A stretch of DNA of 64,000 nucleotides from Undaria pinnatifida (taxonomy: Eukaryota; Sar; Phaeophyceae; Laminariales; Alariaceae), in the NCBI GenBank assembly GCA_012845835.1, contig JABAKD010000023.1, forward strand, positions 17,476,751 to 17,540,750. The letters run 5' to 3'. The notes below the pieces were generated by a model. That model did not search any database. It was not told where the DNA came from and saw nothing but the letters and a program-made list of their open reading frames with translations. Positions 21,078 through 31,919 of this stretch are shown here, in pieces. The translations under genes were made by a program, and so were the position numbers. The first letter of the stretch is position 1, and every line of letters starts with the position of its first letter.

Positions 21078-21625
21078 CCCTTTCGGTCCGATGCATTCAG
21101 GTTTTTTCGAGTTGCCCATGGCTAATTTTGCACAATCACTCTGCCAGAATGGCCCAATGGGGCCAACTTTGGTTGCGAATTTCTCGCCGGCTTTTAACTG
21201 GGTTCAAGAGTGGATTGCTTTGCTGTCTCCGCCAAGTCCCGGCGGAGGGGAATAATGGTATTTTACCAATACCCAGTTACAGTAGTTCGACCCCATTGAG
21301 CAAGAGACGAATATAAGCAGAACACACGAGATTTCCCGCACATTTCCGTCCGATTGGACTTCAAAATATAACGGAAAATTCCGAATAATCAGTGCTTTCC
21401 TCCGTTTACACTGATTACACGTGTCTGTCGAATTTTAGGATCAAATTCGCCTCCTGTGTTGGAGTTTTTTGTGATACCCTGTCAAACATTATTTCAGTCT
21501 AAAACCAAGTAAAAACAATTTTAGCAAATTTTTTCTCCGAGACATTTTTTCGGATTTTTTACGGTTTTCGCCGAATAGATCTGCCAATTTTTTTGGGTCA
21601 AATCGACTTCCAGTCCCAGACCTAA

Positions 21626-22090
21626 CTGTTCGTATTCACCCTTCGCGGGATCAAAGTCTACCGTAAATATTTTCCCCTGTTTTTGTTCAAACTGTATTTT
21701 TTTTTCCTTCTGTTTGTGTTGGAGCCTCGATGTGGGTATCCAACCAATTTTCTGTCATGTGCGTACCTTTTTTTGTTTTCGTTTCGTTTTGGGTTGCTCC
21801 TAGATTGGTTGCTATCCTCTCTTTATAATTCTGTGCACACCGGGTACCGGCCCAAACTGAACATAATATTTTTTAAATCCCTTCTAACCACGCCAGCTGT
21901 AAGTTCGATGAATTTAGGGTCGATAACCACCTTTGCGGGCTGCGTGATACACCGGCCGCTCGTCTGTACAAATGCATTATCCTTTGAATACATTTGATTC
22001 CTACTACGGATGTTGTCCGCGTGAACATCAACAATTAAGTGTTATAATGGTAGGTACTACACGTACATCCCAAGGTAGTAAATTGTTATG
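21626..22090 (+). repeat. Modular dispersed repeat
   Basis: It contains TTGGAGCCTCGATGTGGGTA, ACCGGGTACCGGCCCAAACTG and GTAAGTTCGATGAATTTAGG, then CGGATGTTGTCCGCGTGAAC and TTATAATGGTAGGTACTACA. The last part is found in inverted orientation at 36240-36320. It is the same family as 14028-14708, without the SINE. Confidence 0.6.
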
Positions 22091-22381
22091 ATTCGTCAGT
22101 TTTAACAGCAATATATATTATAGGAAAAATAAAATCAACAACAATAACAACGGTATAAACAAAATACGTATACCACCAGAAACAGGTAGAAAAAAATCTG
22201 CTGTGAAACGTAATACTACCGTTGTTGTCGGTTCTTTTTATTTTATCCCATCATTGTCCACGCACTAGTCTTCCTGCCCTCCCTCCCAGTAGTAACTCAG
22301 ATCCGTGGTCACGTAGTGCGCCCTCCTCCCCCCTCCCCACTACGGTACGTACGTGCCTGCATTTTATCGCGAGAAGAATCC

Positions 22382-22585
22382 AGCATTTTCTTCCCTCGTC
22401 GACTCGCGTCGAATTGTACCTACCCACGCTGCTATGATAGGCGCTCTCAGCAGTTGATCCTTTTTATTTTATTTTTATTTGTTTTGCAAATAAAGTCAAA
22501 ATCTCACTACGGTGGAATCGAACTCAAGGACCAACGCTAAAAGTATCTGCCAGAGTGGTTAACACTACCAGCCGGCTGATATCAC
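22382..22585 (-). mobile_element. tRNA-derived SINE, copy 1
   Basis: Read on the minus strand, the head at the high-coordinate end carries a B-box-like GAGTTCGATTCC and an A-box-like region around GGTAGTGTTAACC. A shared body follows (AAATCTC/TGACTTTATTTGC) and then the TCGACGAGGGAA end. It aligns over its whole length with 53574-53765. No functional tRNA can be folded from it. Confidence 0.65.
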
Positions 22586-24387
22586 CTCCTCATCTTTCTG
22601 GCCATCTAACATCAAATGTTCTAGAACATTGAAAAAGAAATATACAATAACATATCGAATGTACAACCGCGCGGCGCTGCGCTGCTGAGCTGAGCTGATG
22701 AGCCAAGTTGAGGTCAGCTGGGACCTGGTAGAACGGCCGAGTGGAGTGAGACGAGATGGCCGAAAGATGCGCATATTGAATATACGTCTCATCCACGTAC
22801 GACGAGAGCCCGGATATGATAAATAAGGCATAAAAAGGAAACTATAAAGAAAAAGGAAGACGGAGAAAGACAGGGCGTAAGGGAACCAGGAATTACGGGG
22901 GATCGAAGGCCACAGTAGTAGCACTCTGTAGGAGGTCGCGTGGTAAAGCAATCTGTGTTGCGGTGTGCTGGCTCAGTCTGAAGCCCACGAAAAGCTCTCG
23001 TGAATACTGCATTCGGACGTCGAATATCGTGTACCAAGTAAGTGCGTATCCTTTTTCCGGCACGTACATATTTCGTCTTCGAGCCTCTTCCTCGGCCCTT
23101 CTACTAAATAATACACGGCGGACACGAGGCCTACAGCCACAGCTGATTGGAGTTCAGTGGCAAACTCATCTGTGCTGCAGAGCGTCTGCTTCAAAATCAG
23201 CTCAGTATGGGACCTTGAGAAGGCGCGCAGGTTTTCGGAAATAGTCTGTCGTGTACCAGGTAGGTATCCTTTATTTTCTCGGGATACCTATCTTGTCGCC
23301 TTCGTGCTTCTACTCCGGTCCTTCTGTTGCGGATATCTTCTGTGACACACTCACTTATCTTTCATCGCAAGGAGCTTTTCAACACGTGTTCTACGTCCGT
23401 GGTGGAGGAGCTTTGAGCAGAGTGAAGAGTGTGCTGGGACCACAAAACACGAACAAAACACGATGTAGAGCCCCATCCGGAAGTCATCGTGAATATTGAG
23501 GCGCCAGACATATCTTCTAGCCTCTTCATTGGACCTAGCTGGGCATCTTGTTTTTTTCTTTTTTTTTATATTCTTCCTTCAACGGCTTTTTCTACGAGTG
23601 TGTTCCATCACAGGAACGTATTAGATGACCGTACGTATAGACAGCTGTGATTCGAGTGGAGTCAGGGGTTGCATGCAACGGAGCTTGACGAGAGTAAGGG
23701 GGTGAAAGTGAGGAGTTACAGGAACGGTGATAGGAAAAGGAAACGGACGAAAGGGGGTCAATTACGATTAACAGTGTGTGCCACAAGACGGAAAACCAAC
23801 GCGGGGCAATAGACTTCATCCGGACGAGGCACTGATACTGAGGTGGGGGAAATCAGCAGTGAACGAAAGGTTTCAGTAGTCAGCTATTATTGCATATTGC
23901 CCCATAGACGATTGTGAGACAAACACGACAAGACCGTGGTATTGGTATTACCACAGCACCTCTCGTTGATGGCCTGCGAGTCCTGACCGGCGTTAATTGT
24001 CTGTTTCGGAAGCGCAACGGACATACTGCTGTACAAGCGTCGGAGGCCACGGGTAGCGTACTGCTGTACGAGCCGCGACCAATGCACGAGCCTAGGCGAA
24101 CGCCGTTGGAAGGACCTTTGGGTGGGACATCAAACGCCGTTGGGCGGACCTCTTGGGAGGGGCATCACATCGACGAGGTTTTCCGGCTGGATTTGACTTT
24201 CCGCAAGGGGAGGCAACTCGGAACGACGATCCTGAAAGTCAGGGAAGGGTTACTATACGAGGACCCTAGGAAAAGGACATCCCGGAGAGAAGGAAGAGGG
24301 ACTCGAAGCTATACTCACCATTGTCACGGAAAAGCATAAGGGTGTTTAACGCTCACCGTAGAGAGGGTGGTTTAGGGTTGCGAAAGT
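22586..24387 (+). other. Probable 5' untranslated region of the RING-RLE retrotransposon, with tandem repeats
   Basis: Two diverged units are seen at about 22975-23105 and about 23190-23330. Both contain GTGTACCA(A/G)GTA-GT, a GTATCC-TTT stretch, a TATTTCGTCTTCG or ATCTTGTCGCCTTCG stretch, and then C(T)TC...CCTTCT. A partial third unit is at 23430-23520. Tandem 5' units of this size can act as promoters in non-LTR elements; that role is inference. Where the element really starts is not visible. The frame at 23914-24339 has no recognisable domain. 22673-22745 is a GCTGAGCT-type repeat shared with 17.2 kb. Confidence 0.4.
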
Positions 24388-27300
24388 GTGGGCACCCTCG
24401 CAGACGCGAGGGTGCCCGTAATGCCAGAAGGCAACCGCCAAGGACAAACTATTAGAGGGGAGGGGGAAGGCACACCAGTACCTATGCGTCCAGAGAATGC
24501 TAGAGTGTCTGCACGCACGGCTACGGGAGCTCAAAGGGGAATAGGCCTTCAAGAGCGGGAGGAGAACGATGCGTTACCGGCCAACGTACGGGGTCCGTCG
24601 GGGGAACTACTGTCAGCAGGGCGAGGGCGTTGGAGAACGTTGCCATCGTGGCTAGCAGGACGATCACACAGGCTAGGCGGAGTACAGGGCTATTCCCCCC
24701 CGATGGCGACGCCGGCGGATACCCGGACCCAACAGAGACCGGTTAACCGCACCATAGAAACTGCAGCACAACCAGCAACTACGGCAACAGCCCAATCACT
24801 ATGCCCATTGCCAGCTGGGCGAGGACGGGGGAGGACCCTCCCGGCATGGATGCAGTCTAGGGTCATGGGAACAATCCCCGAACCGGGAGGGTTACAACAA
24901 CAGACAGCAAATGGGGAGGAGTCGGAAACCGGTTGTCTCGGGCAGCAAGGAAGAACTATAGCAGGGGCCACAGGTTTTTCAGCGGGTGCGTCGACAAGTG
25001 CATTACCGGCGATAGTGCCACTGCCGGTAGGGGACGTACAGCAGACGACGGCCCCGGCATGAACACGAGCCCTGACAGGGGGGTTAGCCCTTGCAGGAGG
25101 GGTCCTTTATCATCAAACGCCGAGTGGGGCTCAGCAGGAGGGGAACCAGACGCCTACGGAAGAAGGGAGATGTACGACGGAGGGACGGCTGGCGATGGAG
25201 CGCGCGAGACGGACGACTCTCCCGGCAAGAGCTAACACAGAGACAAGAGTACCAGGTGTTAACCCAGGAGGGGTTCAGCAGCCTTCGTCGCGCCGACCGA
25301 TGGCGACGAGTGATAGGAACGTTGCCCCGTCTCCCCACACCAACGGAGCTCCGCAGAATAGGGCAGCATCAGGCGATCGACCCTCGGCTCGACCGACGTT
25401 GCGGCGGAGGCACCGTTCTCCATCGCCAGCTGCGGTGGACCGAGCGATGGTGCCACGGCCGATGGGGCGTGGGAGGTGGACGACTACCCCGGCATGGATG
25501 CACGCGAGGACGATAGGGGGGTTGCAGCATCAAGCGTCGAGTGGAGTGCAGCAAGAGATGGAGCGGGCATCCGCGACAGTAGGAAGGTGTCCATCGCAGG
25601 TCCCGCCGCTGGTGGAACGCGAGAGTATAAGTGCAGCAACACAAGGCCCAGACGTCGTATCAAGCGGGCCCCAGCAATTGACGTCGCGTCGGTCGCTGCC
25701 AATGGCGGGTGGGAACGCTCCCCCATCGCACTGCATCATTGGGAATCGGAGGAATAGGGCAGCATCATGTGATCGGCCCTCGCCACGACCGACAACGCGG
25801 CCAAGGCACCGCTCGCCATCGCCCTGTGGAGGGAATATCATATATACTCCGGCTTCGCTCCTACCAGGAATCTTAGGGCGCCGGCAGAGGTCCATCTCCC
25901 CTTCCACAGGCACACCGGTGCGCCCGCACCAGCGGCTTCGGTTCACTTTTACCGAAAACACACAGAATCAGAGAGCCTTGGTGCCTTGCAGAGACAATCT
26001 AGCCGTCCAAGGCCGTAGCCCGCGCCCATCCGAGAATGTGCCTACCCTTTCCGAGATTATAGCCAACGCCCGAGCGTGGAGCAACAGAGCGGAGGCGACA
26101 GGGGCCGGTGCGCAGTTGGTATCAGGCCCCCAAGCGGTAAATGGGCTTGGTGGGAGACATTGCCATCCTAGCACTTGTCAACGTGCTGGGAGAGGGGCTA
26201 CACGGAGACGGAGCCCTTCGCCAATGGAGGTTGAAGGTGCGCACATCCATATTTCGCAACGTAGGACACGGCGTCGCCGTCATACTTGTGTCACCGGAGG
26301 CGTTGGTTTGGGTAGGAGGGGTTTGATCCCTTCCCGTGTCAGGAGAGGTCGAGGAGGCGAGGTAGCGCCCACGGAGAACAGAAGGACGAGCGATGGACCC
26401 TCCCACTCCTCTCTGTTGTTGAATGAAGCAGTTCCCGCACCTCAAAATGTCCGTCGTGCAGCCGGAAGCTCCGCCCAGCCGAGGATTCTATGCGGGTCCA
26501 CACCTGAAAGGACCCAGCAGGGATATCAGGCTTTCCCTTCCAGCGACGGTGTCCATAGTATGCCATCGGACACGGCACTAAGGTTTCGTGACTCGAGTTT
26601 CTGTTCCCAGGATGCACGTCGTGGAGCGAACATCTTTGTTCGGGGGGGTCTTTCAGGGGCGGGAACATCTACGAGGACTAGTAGGAGAGCAAACAGTCCT
26701 CCCCCCATGCCACCGGGCGCGACACCAGGCTCTCGGGACTCAAGTCACAGGTATCAAGACGCTCGATGCGCAATAAGTATTTCCTTCCGGAGGGGGGGGA
26801 CTGGAGAGCCTACGCCTACGCGCAGTCAGCAGGGGTGCCACGCGACCTTCACAGGCGGCGGCAATCAGAGTGAGGCCATGTCTCCCCACCTTCGGCCATT
26901 AGGCACAGCACCGACCTTCCGGCACTCCAGAGCGACGCCTCAAGACGCTCGTCTTGCCGGCGGAAGCCCTGTCCGCATGGGACCCTTGCGGGGACAAACA
27001 ATTCTTAGCAGTCAGCAGGAGTGTCGGATGACGCTCGGCGGTGGCGGAGCTCATGATGGAATAGGGTCTGGGTCTTCTCCTCCGCTACCACCGGGCGCGA
27101 CAGCAGGTTCCCGGGTCTCAAGAACGCCCCCCCCCGCCCCCGCCGAGAAAGAAACATGTGGGGGGCGACGTCAAGAAAGCATCGATCAGATGGAAGTTGA
27201 CCCTGTTCAAGGGAGCACACCTCGAGAGGATAATCCGTCCCGTAGGGAGAGACGTAGGGCAGGGGGGGGAAGAGGTGACCGCCATCCCAACAGTGGTAAA

Positions 27301-28695
27301 GCACCGGAAAGAGGTTCCGACGGGGCAACGCCGCGCCTAGGACTGTCCACAGCCGCAGGTGAAAGGCGACGGGCCATGAACAGTACACCTGCGGAGGGCC
27401 TCATCTCCTCCAGGACGAGGGCGCGCACCCGTTTAGCTGCTACCATCAGCGCGCGATCATCGGACGGGGGAAGGGGGAGGCAGCTTTTCACCGGGCTATT
27501 CCGCGGAGTGTCGCCTCACCAGCCAACGATAGCACGGATGGAGTCGTTGGCAACACATTCTCAACCAGCACAGTCGTTGCCGGAACAACCTCCGGACACG
27601 CCTGGTGCATCACAGCCACCGACAACGGAATTGGTACCACCCCTAACTACACCCCTTACACTTGAGGATTATAGCACACCCGTCATAGAAGGTGCGCCGC
27701 TAACGGGAGATTCACCGTTTACACTTGGGGGTTTAAGCACACCTGTCATAGAAGGTGCGCCGCTAATAGGAGAGACACCATCCCAGACATCAGGGCCTGC
27801 ACAGGCACCAATCTTCGAGTCACGCCCACCACAGCCTGCATCAAGGGGGGAGTCTCAATCGTCGACACACCCCTCCCTAGCGATATCGGTGCTCGCATCG
27901 ACCCCTCCGACGACACCGCAACTGCCGTCAGCTACCTCTCCATCTTCCAGGCCACCCACAACGTCATCGCCAAGTCCGTCACCGTCACTGCCGCCGCCGC
28001 CGCAGCTGCCCACAACTGGCCATTCCTCGACGGCGACACCTATCTTGACATCGAGTGTGGTCCCTGCGCTCGAAACGCCATCGCAGACAGTGGTCAGGAC
28101 GGCAGAGGCAGCATCGCCAAGGCCGTCACGGACGACGCCTACACGGACGGCGGAGGGAAGGGGTCCGGCACCCGTACCGATGCCCGAACTGCCTCCTTCT
28201 CCGCCACGGACACCATCGCCGACGCCTACAGAAAACCAGCTCCGGGAGGAACCCCCGAAAAAGTGCTGTGTATGCCATGAGGCATTGGCCTCTCCTTTGG
28301 TATATTTAGAGAGCTGCTCCCATCGATTGCACCTTCCGTGCTATGCTGCACTCCGAGTCAGAACGGAGGCCGATCTACGGTGTCCGGCATGTCGGGCGAC
28401 CGTATCAGTCAACGAGGCCGACGGGATGGCGCTCCGCCAGCACAGCAATGAGGTCATGGAGGAGGTGTTGACGGTTGCGCAGCAAGATATGCCAGCTGAC
28501 GGTGAAGCAAGGCTGACAACAAAGGCCGCAAGAGAAGGCAGGAGGCGGCGAGCGATATGCAGCGTTTTTCATGGTCTGGTTGAGGAGACTAATTGCATAC
28601 AAGTGTTCTGCTCGTGCGACGCACACCGCCGTTGTGCTTTAGGCTTTTGCGAGGACGCAATCCCCGAGCTAGGACTTTCGGAGGGGTACACCTAG
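24388..28695 (+). pseudogene. N-terminal polyprotein region: Arg/Ser/Pro repeats and RING-H2 domain
   Basis: One frame of about 1,435 codons is interrupted by a single TGA at 25060. The first part holds repeated GRGR-x-x-T-x-PAWM motifs (about 24619, 24817, 25465) and degenerate versions at 25040 and 25200; at 25060 the conserved Trp codon has become TGA. A block ending RRHRSPSP or RPRHRSPSP recurs 132 residues apart. A second repeat type (RDSS...QDAR...) occurs about four times between 26.58 and 27.13 kb, and STPVIEGAPL occurs twice near 27.68 and 27.74 kb. A Pro/Ser/Thr-rich linker leads to a RING-H2 domain at 28264-28395 with C-x2-C, C-x-H-x2-H-x2-C and C-x2-C. RING domains recruit ubiquitin-conjugating enzymes. 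A second finger (VFCSCDAHRRC) begins before the frame stops. Confidence 0.75.
24390..24417. repeat. Perfect 12-bp stem hairpin at the start of the long frame
   Basis: GGGCACCCTCGC, loop AGAC, then GCGAGGGTGCCC. It overlaps the first codons of the long reading frame at 24388. It could be a structured RNA element near the 5' end of the retrotransposon. I could not fold it into a hepatitis-delta-like ribozyme by eye. Confidence 0.85.
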
Positions 28696-31600
28696 TCACG
28701 TGCCCGAACCCGGCTCTGCACGAGGAGCATCAAGAGGTCGATCTACACCCCCTCCTCCAACAGGTTCGGGCCCTTTGCAGGTCGGTGAACACGACGGAAG
28801 AACACGAGATCAGAGCCAGAGTAACTGCAGCTGAGCAGCGCCTCCGGAGAAGAGCGCACATTACCCCGGAAGTGGTGGACTTATCGCGGAATCTCACAGA
28901 GCGAGATGAGGAGGACCACCACGGAGAATGGCGGGGCACGATCCCCCAGCAACAAGTGCAAGCGCCGTGTGGGGTCTGTGGCACGCACTTGAAGGATGAC
29001 CAGAGGTTCGCTTTTGGTGGCTGGCTCGTCCACAGGAGGTGTGCCGTAGAAAGCGCAGCAGGAGCAGACGGCAGGGGGGACGACCGATTTGGGGCAGCTA
29101 TCCGAGACGGGACAGGAGTGTCGCGTCGGAGAACGTTCCGACTCACGGCATTAGTGCCCACAATCCATATGAGATACGATCGCACTACCCCGGATGGCGC
29201 TCACCAACAACGACAATTGGAGATATTGTGGCGATTACTAACCTCCGGTGTAGAGGAGGCCGCGAGTCAGGGTGAAGGGGGTCAAGACGTTGAAAGGGGA
29301 TTGGAGGAGTCCGAGGAATTTTGGTGCACGTACTGCGGTTGGCCTCTCGATAACTCTAGTGGGGAGACGGGGGAAGACGACGCTCGAGTACCCGTTCCGT
29401 GCGCCCATGGAGGCTTTGTGCACACCCGCTGCATGCTGGACCGCGCGGAAAACCTCGCGAGAGGACATGCAGATCCTAGGCCCTGCGTCCCGTGTCGCTC
29501 GGCGTGGCCGGGAGGAAGCCGACCTCCCCACCCGGCGGAGCTGGCTAGAGGGATATCCATGGACGGTCATGAGGGAAGGTGGGGGGCGGTGAGAGGTGCC
29601 CTACAGTTCGCCACCCGCGTTCAGCGGCACATTTCCGGACTGGAGTCAGCCAACTATGTGACGACTGGCATTTACGGTACGTTCGAGCACATGTTACATG
29701 CACACGGAAGAAGCTCAACCTCCTCGTTCTTGCTATGCTCCCTATTTTGCGATGCGCTGGACCTGCCTCAAGGGGCATACCTTTATTTTCCCCGACCGAG
29801 GGAATGGGAAATGGCGGCAGGCCGATACCGTACGCTGTTCGCTGCGTACGCCATCCAACCGCAGGATATCCTACTCCGACTTCAAAATCAAAGACTCTAC
29901 ATCGCACCTCACGTCCAACAATATCTAGTAGGTCTCGACGCCGCATGCGAAGAGCAACTAACGAGGTGGACCCTCGGGGTCCGAAGCGCGTTGGAAGCGG
30001 GTGATGCTCTTCCTTCCTTCTCAACAGCGATGGCAGCGACACCGGAGAGAACGGACCGGACGCCGGAGAACGACCCTTTACACACGGGACCAACTGAACA
30101 AGGAGGCGCTGCTAGGAGTGCAGCAGAGAGGCGTCATGCCGCGGGAAGCAGGGGTGCATCTCCCTGCGCCTACTGCGGGCGGGCACTAGAGGAGCCTACT
30201 GGGGATTCGGCGGTGGACTCTTTATGGGCGGTTATTCCGTGTCCCCACGGAGAACAAGTACATACCCGCTGCATGCTAGACCGTGCGGAATGCCTCGCGA
30301 GTGGGCATACAGACCCACAACCATGCGTCGCGTGTCGCTCGGAATGGCCGGTAAGAAATCGGCCTCTTCATCCGGCTGAGCTGGCTGAGGACCTTACAAG
30401 GCCACGCCCGGAGGGAAGGTGGCCGGCAGTAGCGGGAGCCCTGCAGTTCGCTGAACTCTTGGAGGGGGATGGCCCCCGGTTGGACCCAGCTAGTTACGTC
30501 ACGACTGGTTCCCACGATACTTTTGAGGAGATGGTGAGGACCCGTGGGAGTAGCCCAACCTTCTCGTTCCTGTTGTGCACCCTGTTCGGAGATGCTCTTG
30601 GCCTGCCCCAAGGCGCCTACCTTGACTTCCCCCGACCGAGAGAATGGAGAGCGGCAGCCGGTCACTACCGCAAGATCTTCGCCGCGTACGGCATCCGCCC
30701 GCAGGATACTGTACCCCGACTCCCGAACCGAAGGAGCTACATCCTACCTCATGTCCAAGAGTTCTTGGCGGGCCTCGACTCGACGTGGGAGGACCGCCTA
30801 ACGAGGTGGACCCTCGGGGTGCGAAATGCGTTAGAAGAGGGGGAGGCGCTTCCTCCGTTCCCGACGGCAGCGTGGACCGTCGGGTCCCAAAACGGGTGTG
30901 AGGCAGGGAACGAGCTGCCTCCCTCCCCGACGGCAGCGGACGTAACATCGGAAGGAACAGACCCGGCGCTAGAGAGTGACTCATTAGCAGCGGGAGCAAC
31001 ACAACCGGAAGGAGCAGCCCCGGCGTCTGAAGGTGACTCGAGGGTAAGGGGGCAGGCGGAGCCAAGAGGCGCCGCTTCTTATGTAGCCGTGGAGAACACC
31101 CTCATGGCCGAACAAGGGGATGTCACGGTGGCGGGACCCTTGCCCCCCCCCCTGAGTCTGCCCAGCGCCACCCCAGCGGCGGTGAGGGGCACGGCGGAAG
31201 GAACGGGCCCGGCACGGGAGAGCGACCCTTCAGCAGCGGGCGTGGCACCACCGGAAGGTGCAACTCTAGCGTCAGAAGGTGACCCGGGGGGGAGGGAGCA
31301 GACGGAGCCAGGAGGTGCTGTACCCGTGACCACGGGAAACTCCCGAACTGCCGAAAACAGGGATGCGATGGCGGCGGGACACTCGCGCGCGCCCCCAACA
31401 CAGCCCAGCGTCACCCCAGCAACATCGAGAGCGACTGCGTCTATTTCCACTGGTGCAGTGGAGGGTGGGAGAAACATAAGAGGCAGACGAGGTCGACCGC
31501 GCGGATCCGGAAGAGGAACACGAGCGACGAGAACTGGGAGAGGAGGCACCACGAACCGGGGGCGAATACCTCGACATGGAAGCGGCGAGGTTCCCTCGGC

Positions 31601-31919
31601 CCCTGCCGAAGGAAGGGTGGGCGGTTGCGAGAGAGAAGGCGGGGACTAAGAGGGAGGAGGGTCAGCACCAGGGAGCGTAACGCAACTTCGCGCTTTCATT
31701 GCAGACGACCACAGCGGTACGAGCTGTGGGGGCTGTAGATCAACGATTGCTCGGGGACACCGAGTGGTGGGGTTGCCCTGTGGACGTCAAGATGCAATGC
31801 ATGCGCGGTGCGTGGTGAATGCGGCCAGACGAGACGGGGCGCAGGCGTCGTTTCTCTGCGGAGCAAGGGGATGCACAGTCTGCCATGGAAGACGGAAAGC
31901 AATAGAAGCGGCAGTTTAG
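28690..31919 (+). pseudogene. Multi-RING polyprotein region with tandem-duplicated module
   Basis: The frame begins by completing the zinc finger left open upstream (VTCPNPALHEEHQE), which points to a one-base shift near 28690. A CGVCGTHLKDDQRF...HRRC finger follows at about 28970-29045. Then come two copies of a module of about 280 residues (29325-30030 and 30162-30890). Each has a RING-like part, C-x2-C...PC-x-H-x4-H-T-R-C-x19-C-x2-C, and a helical domain with LPQGAYL(Y/D)FPRPREW and LTRWTLGVR(S/N)ALE. The copies are roughly 60% identical by eye. A Pro/Ala/Gly-rich linker and a basic RGRRGRPRGSGRG patch precede a TAA at 31647. After it the same frame encodes another finger (CGGCRSTI...PCGRQDAMHARC...CTVC) ending in a TAG at 31917. 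The function of the helical domain is unknown to me. Confidence 0.75.

Larger units (their letters stand above)
20241..21625. mobile_element. DNA element with 16-bp terminal inverted repeats and CTG target duplication
   Basis: The left end TTAGGTCTGGGACTGG (20241-20256) and the right end CCAGTCCCAGACCTAA (21610-21625) are perfect inverted complements. CTG precedes the left end (20238-20240) and follows the right end (21626-21628). The flanks, GTTAGACCG...CTG and TTCGTATTCACC, join to a sequence resembling the uninterrupted repeat at about 15628-15652. The element is 1385 bp, encodes no visible transposase, and carries a coiled-coil reading frame plus a CTG microsatellite. A three-base duplication occurs in several DNA transposon superfamilies; I cannot assign one. 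Confidence 0.78.

Noticed and set aside
25091-27491. Numerous Arg/Ser/Pro-rich frames on both strands across 25.1-27.5 kb
   Set aside because: They are shadow frames of the GC-rich polyprotein region; only the frame that leads into the RING-H2 domain has conserved repeats and zinc ligands.
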